Of a stretch of DNA of 53,132 nucleotides, positions 32,217 through 41,308 are shown piece by piece; the stretch's first letter is position 1; the number at the start of each line of letters is the position of its first letter. Position numbers and translations under genes: made by a program. The notes beneath the pieces were generated by a model that searched no databases, was not told the origin of the DNA, and was given only the letters and a program-made list of their open reading frames with translations. The stretch comes from an uncultured Pelagibacteraceae bacterium (GTDB lineage: Bacteria > Pseudomonadota > Alphaproteobacteria > Pelagibacterales > Pelagibacteraceae). Location: assembly GCA_902590395.1 (NCBI GenBank), contig CACIWQ010000007.1:1-53132 (forward strand), given 5' to 3'.

Positions 32217-33046
32217 TAGAAAACTTAGATCAAAATCAAATTATTTTTATTATTATCTCTATGGCGGTATCAGCTGTACCAGTCGGTTTTATGGCTGGAT
32301 TGTTTGGTATAGGAGGTGGGTTAATTACGGTCCCAGTACTTTTCTATATTTTTAATAGTGTTGGATTAGATCAATCTTTAATTATGCATTTAGCAGTTGG
32401 CACATCTTTTGCGATAATAATTCCAACTTCAATTTCATCAGTAATTACACATATGAAATATAAAGCAGTTGATTTTGAAGTAGTAAAAACTTTTGGAATT
32501 TTTGTTGTTTTGGGAGTTATTATTGGAACCATATTTGCAGCTAATTTAAAAACTTCAGGCTTAATCTTATTCTTTTCTACTATGACAATGATTTTTTCAT
32601 TATTTTTCTTAATTTCAAAAGAAAAACCCAATCCCACTAAAAGAAAAATAAATTTATTTATTAAGATTTTATCCGGTTTTTCTTCGGGTTTTTTGTCAGC
32701 GCCAATGGGTATTGGTGGAGGTATAATTAATACACCAATTTTAAAGATTTTTGGTTATCCGATAAACATAGCTATAGGTTGTTCTGCAGCTTTTGGTTTT
32801 CTAATTTCAATTGTTGGTGCTTTTGGTTTTATTATTTCTGGAAATTATTTAAATATTCAAGCACCTTTAAGTTTAGGTTTTGTTAATATACCAGCTTTTT
32901 TGATATTTGTTCCTATTACCACACTTATGGCCAAAGTTGGTGCAAAAACAGTTCATAAAGTAAACAAACAACTTATTGGAAAATTATTTGGAATTTTTCT
33001 TTTGTTAGTTTCAGTAAGATTGTTTTTTGAATATTACTCTTTTTAA
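32213..33046 (+). CDS. TauE/SafE family sulfite exporter-like membrane protein
   Basis: A 277-residue membrane protein, the second TauE/SafE member in the window. It has the paired repeats with A-G-L-F-G-I-G-G-G-L-I-T-V-P (about 28-41) and S-A-P-M-G-I-G-G-G-I-I-N-T-P (about 161-174), with about eight helices. This version is a closer match to the classic TauE signature than the gene at 1922. The substrate is unknown and may be an organic sulfonate or another anion. Translationally coupled to dusA, it ends 4 nt inside the convergent phosphohexomutase stop. Confidence 0.88.
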   Translation: MIENLDQNQIIFIIISMAVSAVPVGFMAGLFGIGGGLITVPVLFYIFNSVGLDQSLIMHLAVGTSFAIIIPTSISSVITHMKYKAVDFEVVKTFGIFVVLGVIIGTIFAANLKTSGLILFFSTMTMIFSLFFLISKEKPNPTKRKINLFIKILSGFSSGFLSAPMGIGGGIINTPILKIFGYPINIAIGCSAAFGFLISIVGAFGFIISGNYLNIQAPLSLGFVNIPAFLIFVPITTLMAKVGAKTVHKVNKQLIGKLFGIFLLLVSVRLFFEYYSF

Positions 33047-34497
33047 ATTTTCTGGTCGTAATCACCAACTTTTCTAGTTTCTTTTAAAAGATTGTCAATA
33101 AATTCAAATATTTTCTTTTTTACTACATCTGAAGTAGGACTTTCTGTAACTACTACCAAAGACGGTTTGTTTGAAGAAGCTCTAATTAGACCCCAAGAAC
33201 CATCTTCTAAAGAAAAACGTATTCCATTTACTGTTAATATATCAATAATTTTTTTTCCGTTAATTTTTATATTATTTTTTTTCATAGATTCTATTTTTTT
33301 GACAAGGCTTGCAACCACATCATATTTTTCATCATCTTTACAAAAAGGTGCCATAGTCGGAGTCTGATATGTTTTAGGTAATTCTTCAACTAATTGTGAT
33401 ATTTTTTTATTTTGTTTATCCAACAAATGACAAACCTGTATAGCAGATTTTATTCCATCATCATAACCATATCCTAAAGGTTTATTAAAAAAGAAATGTC
33501 CACTTTTTTCAAATCCCGCTAAAGCTTTAATTTGATTTACCTTTCTCTTAATATGAGAATGTCCAGTTTTCCAATATATAGTTTCGCATTTATTGTTTAA
33601 AAGAATTTTATCATTTGCAAATAATCCTGTAGATTTTACATCCACGACAAATTTAGCTTTCTTATGTATTGGTGCTAAATTTCTAGCTATAAGCAATCCT
33701 AACTTATCAGAATAAATTTCTTTACCATTATTATCCACGATTCCTAATCTATCTCCATCTCCATCAAAACCAAAACCAACGTCAGCATTATTTTTTTTAA
33801 CATATTTGCTAATTTCATTAAGCATTTTTAAATCTTCAGGATTGGGATTATATTTTGGGAAAGTATAATCAAGATTGCAGTCTAGTTCTATAACCTCGCA
33901 ACCAATTTCTTTAAGTACTTTTGGAGCATAAATACCAGCAGTTCCATTTCCACAAGCAACAACTACTTTTAATTTTTTATTTATTTTATGTTTTGTTAAA
34001 TTATTTATATAAATTTCCTTGAATCCTTCAATTTTTTTGTATGATCCTTTACCTTTAATAAATTTTTTTTCTGTTATGATTTTTTTAAGATCATTCATTT
34101 CTGATGGAGAATGTGTCAATCCTTTTTCTATACCCATTTTTATTCCTGTCCATCCATTCTCATTATGACTTGCTGTTATCATTGCGACTGCATCAGCTTC
34201 TAATTTAAATTGAGCAAAGTAAACAGTTGGTGATAATGACAATCCTATATCTTCAACATTACATCCGGTATCAATTAATCCTTCTATAAGTTTTTTTTTA
34301 ACTTCTTCGCTGTACGATCTATAATCATGTCCTACTATTACCCTGGCAGATTTATTTGTTTTTAGGATAATTTGAGTGCCTAAACCTTGACCTACTTTTT
34401 TTATACCTTCTTGATTTATATCTTTAGGATATAACCACCTCGCATCATACTCGCGAAATCCTAATGGATTTATGTAATAATTTTCAATTTTGGACAC
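33043..34497 (-). CDS. Phosphomannomutase/phosphoglucomutase
   Basis: A 484-residue alpha-D-phosphohexomutase (ManB/AlgC type) interconverting hexose-6-phosphates and hexose-1-phosphates. N-terminal F-R-E-Y-D-A-R-W leads into the V-G-H-D-Y-R metal-side segment. The phosphoserine loop is T-A-S-H-N-E-N-G-W-T-G-I-K-M-G, the metal site D-G-D-G-D-R-L-G, and later G-F-E-K-S-G-H-F-F. It would supply mannose-1-P or glucose-1-P, the latter feeding rfbA at 12794. The start codon is GTG at 34497. It is divergent from nrdA with a 173-nt gap. Confidence 0.93.
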   Translation of the reverse strand: MSKIENYYINPLGFREYDARWLYPKDINQEGIKKVGQGLGTQIILKTNKSARVIVGHDYRSYSEEVKKKLIEGLIDTGCNVEDIGLSLSPTVYFAQFKLEADAVAMITASHNENGWTGIKMGIEKGLTHSPSEMNDLKKIITEKKFIKGKGSYKKIEGFKEIYINNLTKHKINKKLKVVVACGNGTAGIYAPKVLKEIGCEVIELDCNLDYTFPKYNPNPEDLKMLNEISKYVKKNNADVGFGFDGDGDRLGIVDNNGKEIYSDKLGLLIARNLAPIHKKAKFVVDVKSTGLFANDKILLNNKCETIYWKTGHSHIKRKVNQIKALAGFEKSGHFFFNKPLGYGYDDGIKSAIQVCHLLDKQNKKISQLVEELPKTYQTPTMAPFCKDDEKYDVVASLVKKIESMKKNNIKINGKKIIDILTVNGIRFSLEDGSWGLIRASSNKPSLVVVTESPTSDVVKKKIFEFIDNLLKETRKVGDYDQKI

Positions 34498-34592
34498 GGT
34501 CTTTTATCTAATATTTTTTTGTATTTATCAGTATTTAAATTTTATCCTTGATATTAAACTTATGTTCTTATAATGTTCTATTGATTTGTTTT

Positions 34593-34647
34593 AACATGTA
34601 GTATAGACAAGTAGTTGTGTACACAACATGTAGTTGTTTTTACACAA
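34593..34647. promoter_or_regulatory. Operator-like region upstream of nrdA
   Basis: The 173-nt gap before nrdA contains a perfect 14-bp palindrome, GTTGTGTACACAAC at 34614-34627. It is flanked by two copies of AACATGTAGT (34593-34602 and 34625-34634) with a 32-nt period. A related half site TTGTTTTTACACAA follows at 34634-34647. A -10-like TATAGA (34602-34607) lies just in front. The tandem layout with about three helical turns recalls NrdR sites before ribonucleotide reductase genes, but the bases do not fit the usual NrdR box well. Confidence 0.45.
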
Positions 34648-34670
34648 AAACTTAACAAAATAAGCTATTT

Positions 34671-36602
34671 ATGAATAAAAATCTGTCATTTGCCATAGAG
34701 AAAGCTGTCGAAAAAATTAACCCAAATGAGAGTTTTTCAGAACACATTAATAAATCAGACAAAAAGCCTGATTTGTTTTCTTTAACTTCTCAAACTGAGC
34801 TTTTTCAAAATGATAAAGGAATTACTATTAAGATTGATAGATCTAAAGATGCAAAATTAACAGATTTTGGTAAAGCTACTTTAAGTGACAGATATTTAGG
34901 TCACAATGAATCTTACCAAGATTTGTTTGCTCGTGTTGCTAGCATATACGCTGATGACAACTTACACGCACAAAGAATTTATAATTATATTAGTGACTTA
35001 TGGTTTATGCCAGCTACTCCAATTCTATCAAACGGAGGAACCGAAAGAGGTTTACCGATTTCATGTTTTTTGAACGAGGCCGGAGATAGCTTAAGTGGAA
35101 TTTTAGATTTATGGAGCGAAAATGTATGGTTGGCAGCAAAAGGTGGAGGTATTGGAAGTTACTGGGGAAACCTAAGATCAATAGGAGAAAAAATTGGTAG
35201 AGTCGGAAAGACTTCAGGCATTATACCTTTCATTAAAGTAATGGATTCTTTGACTATGGCAATTAGCCAAGGATCTCTCAGAAGAGGTTCGGCGGCATGC
35301 TATCTTCCTATAGATCATCCTGAAATAGAAGAATTTATTGAGATGAGAAGACCCACAGGAGGCGACCCTAATAGAAGATCTTTAAACTTACATCATGGTG
35401 TACTGATTTCAGATTCTTTCATGAGGGCAGTTGAAACAAATTCAGAGTGGGCTTTAAAGAGTCCAAAAGATGGAATTGTTCAATCTACCGTTTCTGCAAG
35501 AAACCTTTGGATAAGATTATTGACTGCTAGAGTAGAAACTGGAGAACCTTATATAATTTTTGTAGATACTGTAAATAGATTAATTCCACAACATCATAAA
35601 TTGGCCGGACTTAATGTAAAAACATCTAACCTTTGCAGCGAAATAACTTTACCAACTGGAGTTGATAAAGAAGGAAAGGATAGAACAGCGGTATGCTGTT
35701 TATCTTCTTTAAATTTAGAAACATATGATGAATGGAAAGATCAACCAGATTTCATCCAAGATGTAATGAGATTTTTAGATAATGTTTTAAGTGATTTTAT
35801 TAATAGAGCTCCCGACACTTTTGAAAATGCCAAATATTCAGCTCAAAGAGAAAGAAGTGTAGGATTAGGAGTTATGGGTTTTCACTCTTTTCTACAAAAA
35901 AATTCAATACCACTAGAGTCAGTTATGAGTAAAGTTTGGAACGATAAGATTTTTAAACATATTCAAACAGAAGTTGATACAGCATCAAAAAAATTGGCAG
36001 AAGAGAGAGGAGCTTGTCCTGATGCCGAAGAATATGGTTTTAAAGAAAGATTTTCTAACAAGACTGCTATAGCACCTACAGCCTCTATATCTATAATTTG
36101 TGGAGGAGCCTCTCCAGGTGTAGAGCCCGTAGCAGCAAATAGTTATACACACAAAACTCTTTCTGGGTCATACAATGTAAGAAATAAATATTTAAAAGAG
36201 ATTTTAAAAAGACATAATAAAGACGACAATGAAGTATGGTCCTCAATAACAACTAACCAAGGTTCTGTTGAACATTTAAATTTTTTAACAGATCATGAAA
36301 AGGCAGTTTTTAAAACAGCTTTTGAACTAGATCAAAAATGGATTATTGAACTTGGAGCTGACAGAACCCCATATGTTTCGCAGGCACAATCAATAAATAT
36401 TTTTCTTCCAGCAGATGTGCATAAAAAAGAATTACATAAAATTCATTTCCAGGCATGGAAAAAAGGCCTAAAAAGCTTATATTATTGCAGGTCTAAGTCA
36501 ATTCAAAGAGCAGAAAACATTAATAATGGACTATCAACAAAGACAGCAGATAGGAAAATTCAAGAGGAAAATAACAACGAAGAGTGTTTATCATGTCAGT
36601 AA
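34671..36602 (+). CDS. nrdA: Class I ribonucleoside-diphosphate reductase, alpha subunit
   Basis: A 643-residue catalytic subunit that reduces NDPs to dNDPs. The first redox Cys lies in L-P-I-S-C-F, the active-site Cys in S-N-L-C-S-E-I (with the Asn and Glu partners), the second redox Cys in V-C-C-L-S-S-L-N, and the C-terminal shuttle pair in C-L-S-C-Q. It is about 115 residues shorter than E. coli NrdA because the N-terminal ATP-cone is absent; the N-terminus is instead a short charged stretch. So dATP inhibition through the cone should be lost. The end overlaps nrdB by 10 nt. Confidence 0.95.
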   Translation: MNKNLSFAIEKAVEKINPNESFSEHINKSDKKPDLFSLTSQTELFQNDKGITIKIDRSKDAKLTDFGKATLSDRYLGHNESYQDLFARVASIYADDNLHAQRIYNYISDLWFMPATPILSNGGTERGLPISCFLNEAGDSLSGILDLWSENVWLAAKGGGIGSYWGNLRSIGEKIGRVGKTSGIIPFIKVMDSLTMAISQGSLRRGSAACYLPIDHPEIEEFIEMRRPTGGDPNRRSLNLHHGVLISDSFMRAVETNSEWALKSPKDGIVQSTVSARNLWIRLLTARVETGEPYIIFVDTVNRLIPQHHKLAGLNVKTSNLCSEITLPTGVDKEGKDRTAVCCLSSLNLETYDEWKDQPDFIQDVMRFLDNVLSDFINRAPDTFENAKYSAQRERSVGLGVMGFHSFLQKNSIPLESVMSKVWNDKIFKHIQTEVDTASKKLAEERGACPDAEEYGFKERFSNKTAIAPTASISIICGGASPGVEPVAANSYTHKTLSGSYNVRNKYLKEILKRHNKDDNEVWSSITTNQGSVEHLNFLTDHEKAVFKTAFELDQKWIIELGADRTPYVSQAQSINIFLPADVHKKELHKIHFQAWKKGLKSLYYCRSKSIQRAENINNGLSTKTADRKIQEENNNEECLSCQ

Positions 36603-37603
36603 TAAAACTAAAGAAAGAAAATGATCCAAGTAAAAAGTCAGGCTTGCTGATTGGCAACCCAGTATATAAACCGTTTAGATATCCTTGGTGTTATGATGCG
36701 TGGTTAACACAACAAAGAATTCACTGGCTTCCAGAAGAAGTTCCGTTAGGTGATGATGTAAGAGATTGGCAAAAAACTTTAAATCCCGCGGAAAAGAATT
36801 TATTAACACAAATTTTTAGATTTTTTACTCAAGCGGATGTAGAGGTTAGTAATTGCTATATAAGGCACTACATGAATGTATTTAAACCGACAGAAACATT
36901 GATGATGATGTCAGCATTTGCAGCAATGGAAACCGTTCATATAGCTGCTTATTCACATTTGCTTGATACTATAGGAATGCCAGAATCTGAATATTCAGCT
37001 TTTCTAAAATATAAAGAAATGAAAGACAAATATGATTACATGCAAGGTTTTGATGTAGAATCTAATCACAATATAGCAAAAACAGTTGCGGTCTTTAGTG
37101 CTTTTACCGAAGGTTTGCAATTATTTGCAAGTTTTGCAATTTTATTAAATTTCCCGAGACAAAATAAAATGAAAGGAATGGGTCAGATAGTTACTTGGTC
37201 CGTCAGAGATGAAACATTGCATTGTAATTCAATGATTAAATTATTTAGAACATTTATTGATGAAAATCCCGATATTTGGACTGAACAACTTAAAAAAGAA
37301 ATTTATGAATCGTGCAGAACAATAATTTCTCATGAAGATGCTTTTATAGATTTAGCTTTTGAAATGGGTCCAATAAACGGTTTAACGGCAAATGAAGTTA
37401 AACAATATATTAGGTGGATAGGAAACAGAAGACTTATTCAGTTGGGGTTGGAACCAATTTATCGAGTAGATAAAAACCCGTTAACTTGGCTAGATACTAT
37501 GCTTAATGCTGTCGAGCATATGAATTTTTTTGAGGGTAGAGCAACAGAATATTCTAAAGCTTCAACCAAAGGAACATGGGCTGAAGCATTCAGTGATAAA
37601 TAA
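36593..37603 (+). CDS. nrdB: Class I ribonucleoside-diphosphate reductase, beta subunit
   Basis: A 336-residue ferritin-fold radical subunit. Metal ligands are visible in Q-A-D-V-E, A-M-E-T-V-H, F-T-E-G-L and R-D-E-T-L-H-C. The tyrosine seven residues after the Glu of the second motif (E-T-V-H-I-A-A-Y) is at the radical position, so this is a Tyr-radical type and not the Phe variant. There is no ATP-cone. I chose the ATG at 36593, which overlaps nrdA by 10 nt; an upstream GTG at 36584 is possible. A methyltransferase ORF starts inside its last codons. Confidence 0.95.
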   Translation: MSVIKLKKENDPSKKSGLLIGNPVYKPFRYPWCYDAWLTQQRIHWLPEEVPLGDDVRDWQKTLNPAEKNLLTQIFRFFTQADVEVSNCYIRHYMNVFKPTETLMMMSAFAAMETVHIAAYSHLLDTIGMPESEYSAFLKYKEMKDKYDYMQGFDVESNHNIAKTVAVFSAFTEGLQLFASFAILLNFPRQNKMKGMGQIVTWSVRDETLHCNSMIKLFRTFIDENPDIWTEQLKKEIYESCRTIISHEDAFIDLAFEMGPINGLTANEVKQYIRWIGNRRLIQLGLEPIYRVDKNPLTWLDTMLNAVEHMNFFEGRATEYSKASTKGTWAEAFSDK

Positions 37604-38240
37604 AATCAAATATAAAAAATATTGGAGAAAAACCAGCCTTAAACAAGAAGGTATAGGTGTTTCTTTTTTAAATCATATACTAAAAAGAAAACCTAAAAAC
37701 TTTTTAGAAATAGGAGTTTTTCACGGAGTTACATCAAGAAATGTTTGTGATCTTTTGAACCAAATTCATGGTAAGAATTTTACCTTTACTGGAATAGATT
37801 TATTTACTACTGATAATGAAATAATTAAAGAAGAGATAATACCACAAACAAAATTTTCTAATCCGTTAAAAACAATTTACTATAAATATATAGCTAGACT
37901 AGATCCTTATAGCAAAGAATCTGTTGAAAAATTACTTTCAAAACATAGAAATAATATAAATATTATTAAAGGAAATTCTAATAAAGTTCTTAAGGAAATT
38001 TCGTTAGAAAAGTTTGATTATGTCTTCTTAGATGGTGGACATAAATACGAAACTGTATTAAATGACCTAAAAAGTTTGAGAAGTGTTGTAGTAAATAAAG
38101 GTGTTATTTTATGTGATGATTATGATTTGACCTATGCTCCTGGAGTAAAAAAGGCTATTGATGAGTATGTTTTACTCAATAATTTTAATTTAAAAATATT
38201 AAATTCTAGATTTGCAGAAATAACTAAAAATTCAACCTAA
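37593..38240 (+). CDS. Class I SAM-dependent methyltransferase family protein
   Basis: A 215-residue Rossmann methyltransferase. N-F-L-E-I-G-V-F-H-G-V-T-S-R-N (about 36-50) is the AdoMet-binding motif I of the CmcI/macrocin-O-methyltransferase-like group, followed by F-T-G-I-D-L-F, D-Y-V-F-L-D-G-G-H-K-Y-E-T-V and G-V-I-L-C-D-D-Y. The most likely start is the GTG at 37593, which overlaps the nrdB end by 11 nt; a longer reading from 37530 would lie inside nrdB. The target molecule is unknown. Its coupling to nrdB may be just compact packing, since such genes are typically glycan- or metabolite-modifying. Confidence 0.75.
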   Translation: MINKIKYKKYWRKTSLKQEGIGVSFLNHILKRKPKNFLEIGVFHGVTSRNVCDLLNQIHGKNFTFTGIDLFTTDNEIIKEEIIPQTKFSNPLKTIYYKYIARLDPYSKESVEKLLSKHRNNINIIKGNSNKVLKEISLEKFDYVFLDGGHKYETVLNDLKSLRSVVVNKGVILCDDYDLTYAPGVKKAIDEYVLLNNFNLKILNSRFAEITKNST

Positions 38241-38346
38241 ACTCGAGTTAATAAAAAATTTTCTATTAAAGCCAATAAGTTAACATTAATTTAACTATCC
38301 TAAGTAGAGTTGAGTAGGTAAAATAATTTTATTGAAAGGAGATGTT

Positions 38347-38670
38347 ATGGCAACATTTTACGCATTAGGTAATTATACTACTCAAGGATTTCAGGGTTTT
38401 ATTAAGGATCCAAAATCAGATAGAGCAAAAGCAGCACAAGCTGCAGCTCAAGCTGTTGGAGCTAAACTTGTTTCGTATACAGGTTTAAGAGGACCTTATG
38501 ATTTTTTAGCAGTATTCGAAGGAACTTTTGCACAAGGCGCTGGAATAAAAATGGCAACTGAAGCAAGTGGCTCTTTGTGTAACATTGCAGTTTGCGAAGC
38601 AATTAATATTAATGAAATTGCAGCAAACGCTGCAAAAATTGCAGGGGCATATAAAGGTCCAGGAAAATAA
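38347..38670 (+). CDS. GYD domain-containing protein
   Basis: A 107-residue single-domain protein of the GYD family (ferredoxin-like alpha/beta fold). It reads M-A-T-F-Y-A-L-G-N-Y-T, has the family G-L-R-G-P-Y-D-F-L-A-V-F-E-G core and the Cys-containing S-L-C-N-I-A-V-C-E-A end. The function of the family is unknown. A well-formed ribosome site (AAAGGAGAT) 4-12 nt upstream fixes the ATG at 38347, not the upstream TTG. The good site suggests strong expression. It is convergent with prpC. Confidence 0.85.
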   Translation: MATFYALGNYTTQGFQGFIKDPKSDRAKAAQAAAQAVGAKLVSYTGLRGPYDFLAVFEGTFAQGAGIKMATEASGSLCNIAVCEAININEIAANAAKIAGAYKGPGK

Positions 38671-38672
38671 TT

Positions 38673-39797
38673 TTATCTTTGGTTGAGAAGCATTACTTTA
38701 CGGTGCTTCTCACCACTGTATTTAGAAAGCGGTCTAATTAATTTATTAGCTGCATGCTGCTCCATTATGTGTGCAGACCAACCTGTTATACGGGACAAAA
38801 CAAATATTGGAGTAAAGAAATCTGTTTCAAATCCCATCAAGTGATATGTAGGTCCAGTAGGAAAATCCACATTCGGATGAATATCTTTTCTTTCAATCAT
38901 GACATTTTTAACTGTTTCGTAAATTTTAAGAAACTTTTTATCATTTTTTATTTTAGAAACTTTTTTGAAGTATTTTTCCATGGTTGGTACTCTCGAGTCT
39001 CCTTTTTTATAAACTCTATGACCAAAACCCATTACTACTTCTTTTTTATCAAGAGTATTATTTATCCATTTTAAAGCATTTTCAGGTTTTTTAATTTTAT
39101 TCATCATATGCATCACTGCTTCATTAGCACCTCCATGCAAGGGTCCCTTTAAACTGCCTATCGCTCCAGTAATTGCACTATGAATATCAGACAAACTGCT
39201 TGTAATTGTTCTTGCTGTGAAAGTTGATACATTAAAGCTATGTTCAGCATAAAGAATTAAAGAAATATCAAAAGCTTTTATAATTTCTTTACTAGGTATT
39301 TCTCCAAAACACATATAAAAAAAGTTTTCAGAAAAACCTAAACCTTTTTTTGGTGATATTACATTTTTACCTTTTCTTGATCTAAAGAATGCGGCCATAG
39401 CAGTCGGTGTTTTTGCAAATATTCTTATTGCTTTTCTCATATTAGCTTGAGGAGAATTATTGCTTGTATCTTTATCCTCAAGACCCATAACACTAACGAC
39501 TGTTCTCGCAACATCCATTGGATGTGCCTTTTTAGGCATATGTTTTACAATTTCCCTAAGGTTTATTGTTATATTTCTGTTGTTTTCTAATTCTTTTTTA
39601 AATTTTTTTAATTTGGTTTTATTTGGCAGCTCTTTATTTAGTATTAAGTAAGCCACTTCTTCAAAACAGCATTTCTCGCAGAGATCTTGTACTGCATATC
39701 CTCTATAGGTCAGAGAATTTATATCAGGCATTACCTGCGATATGGTTGTTTCATCTACAACTATACCTAATAATCCTTTTTTTATATCATCACTCAT
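38673..39797 (-). CDS. prpC: 2-methylcitrate synthase / citrate synthase family
   Basis: A 374-residue citrate-synthase-fold enzyme. The active-site His motifs are present: G-P-L-H-G-G-A-N-E-A-V (substrate His) and V-M-G-F-G-H-R-V-Y-K (second His), along with F-P-T-G-P-T-Y. The size and the L-L-G-I-V-V-D-E-T-T-I-S opening fit 2-methylcitrate synthase rather than the roughly 430-residue TCA enzyme. Located 3 nt after prpB, it would condense propionyl-CoA with oxaloacetate. A genuine citrate synthase activity cannot be excluded. The operon order is prpB then prpC. Confidence 0.9.
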   Translation of the reverse strand: MSDDIKKGLLGIVVDETTISQVMPDINSLTYRGYAVQDLCEKCCFEEVAYLILNKELPNKTKLKKFKKELENNRNITINLREIVKHMPKKAHPMDVARTVVSVMGLEDKDTSNNSPQANMRKAIRIFAKTPTAMAAFFRSRKGKNVISPKKGLGFSENFFYMCFGEIPSKEIIKAFDISLILYAEHSFNVSTFTARTITSSLSDIHSAITGAIGSLKGPLHGGANEAVMHMMNKIKKPENALKWINNTLDKKEVVMGFGHRVYKKGDSRVPTMEKYFKKVSKIKNDKKFLKIYETVKNVMIERKDIHPNVDFPTGPTYHLMGFETDFFTPIFVLSRITGWSAHIMEQHAANKLIRPLSKYSGEKHRKVMLLNQR

Positions 39798-39800
39798 AAA

Positions 39801-40697
39801 TTATTCGTGTTCTTCTGTTTTAAAATCAGTAATTTTTTTGTCCGGCGTATTATATTTTTCATATTCAATTAACTCATAAAGTCTTTTTCGAGTTTGCATT
39901 CTATCTATAATATTATTTTGATGTCCATCCTTAAAAATGGCTCTCAGTCCATCTTCTACATTCTTCATTGCTAGTCGTTGAGTTGTAACAGGGTAAATAA
40001 CAATATTATAACCTAAATTTTGTAGTTCATTTACATTAAGTAGCTTAGATTTTCCAAATTCTGTCATATTGGCTAATAAACTTACTTTTGAATTTTTTCT
40101 AATTTTTTCAAATTCCTTTTCATTTTTCATAGCTTCTGGAAAAATTACATCTGCCCCAGCATCTTCATACGCTTTAATTCTATCAATAGTTTTTTCTATA
40201 CCTTCAACTGTATTTGCATCAGTTCGGGCTATTATTAAAAAATTTTTATCTTCTCTTGAGGATACACACAATTTAATTTTTTTAACCATTTCTTTAATTG
40301 AAATAATTTCTTTATTATCTAAATGACCACATCTTTTTTCATCAATTTGATCTTCTATGTGACAACCTGAAAGCCCAAGATCTTCAAAAGTTTCAATTGT
40401 TTTTTTGCAATTTTTAAATCCTGTGTCAGCATCAACAATAGAAGGTAAATCAGACGTTCTTGATATTTGATTTGCTCTATAACTCACTTCTTTAAGTGAT
40501 GTTAAACCTATATCAGGCAACCCCAAATCATTCGACATAACAGCGCCAGAAATGTAAATTCCATCAAAACCAATTTCAGCTATTAATTTTGCTGTAAGAG
40601 GATTGTAAGCACCGGGAAATCTTAAAATTTTTTTTTCTTTTAATTTATTTTTTAATTCAATTCTTTTTTCAGAAGAATTTTTCTTTGTAAAATGCAT
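39801..40697 (-). CDS. prpB: 2-methylisocitrate lyase / PEP mutase family
   Basis: A 298-residue isocitrate lyase/PEP mutase-superfamily enzyme. It has F-P-G-A-Y-N-P-L-T-A, the metal segment V-D-A-D-T-G-F, the lyase signature D-E-K-R-C-G-H with the catalytic Cys (mutases lack this), and I-I-A-R-T-D-A. It should split 2-methylisocitrate to pyruvate and succinate. It is upstream of prpC and together they cover the ends of the methylcitrate cycle. The dehydratase (prpD or acnD) is not in the window. Confidence 0.92.
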   Translation of the reverse strand: MHFTKKNSSEKRIELKNKLKEKKILRFPGAYNPLTAKLIAEIGFDGIYISGAVMSNDLGLPDIGLTSLKEVSYRANQISRTSDLPSIVDADTGFKNCKKTIETFEDLGLSGCHIEDQIDEKRCGHLDNKEIISIKEMVKKIKLCVSSREDKNFLIIARTDANTVEGIEKTIDRIKAYEDAGADVIFPEAMKNEKEFEKIRKNSKVSLLANMTEFGKSKLLNVNELQNLGYNIVIYPVTTQRLAMKNVEDGLRAIFKDGHQNNIIDRMQTRKRLYELIEYEKYNTPDKKITDFKTEEHE

Positions 40698-40708
40698 AAC
40701 ATAAATTT

Positions 40709-41308
40709 TTAGTCAATTACGATTATAACAGCTGTAGCAACTAATAATACAGCTAATAAATATTCTATAATTTTTTTAATTTTAGTATTTTGAATTATTA
40801 ATTTTATAGATGATCCAAAAAGTGCCCATATAGCGATAGAGGGAATACAAACGAAGGGTGCAGTGCCGGCAACAAATATTGTAGCAATAACAAAATTTTC
40901 ATCAGAGGGGAAAAAAGCAGTTGCCGCTGTAAGAGCTACAACCCAGGCTTTAGGATTGATGAATTGAAAAAGTGCCGCTTCATAGAATCTAAGAGGTCTT
41001 CCACTTTCTTTATTACTGTCAGTTAAAGACCCAAGAATTTTCCATCCAAGGTACAGCAGATAGAAAAAACAAAGCCATTTAAGATAAAATTGGATAATTG
41101 GAAATTTTTGAAATAGAGTTCCTAAACCAAAACAAACCAAAGTTATTTGAATTATATGACCAAAAGGAATTCCAAACATATGCGGAAGAGTCCTTTTAAA
41201 ACCAAATTTGATACCAGATGCAGTTAACATTGCATTGTTCGGTCCTGGCGTTGCAAACATTACAAAATAATAACTTGCAAGTGCAAAAAAAAGCTTAAAT
41301 TCAATCAT
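40709..41308 (-). CDS. LysE-family amino-acid exporter
   Basis: A 199-residue inner-membrane protein with about five or six helices. It begins with the LysE/RhtB motif F-A-T-P-G-P-N-N-A-M-L-T-A-S-G and G-F-K-R-T-L-P-H-M-F-G-I-P-F-G-H, followed by F-I-N-P-K-A-W in the middle. The substrate is an amino acid or derivative but cannot be identified. It overlaps the upstream gph by 4 nt (ATGA), so both are co-translated. Confidence 0.88.
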   Translation of the reverse strand: MIEFKLFFALASYYFVMFATPGPNNAMLTASGIKFGFKRTLPHMFGIPFGHIIQITLVCFGLGTLFQKFPIIQFYLKWLCFFYLLYLGWKILGSLTDSNKESGRPLRFYEAALFQFINPKAWVVALTAATAFFPSDENFVIATIFVAGTAPFVCIPSIAIWALFGSSIKLIIQNTKIKKIIEYLLAVLLVATAVIIVID

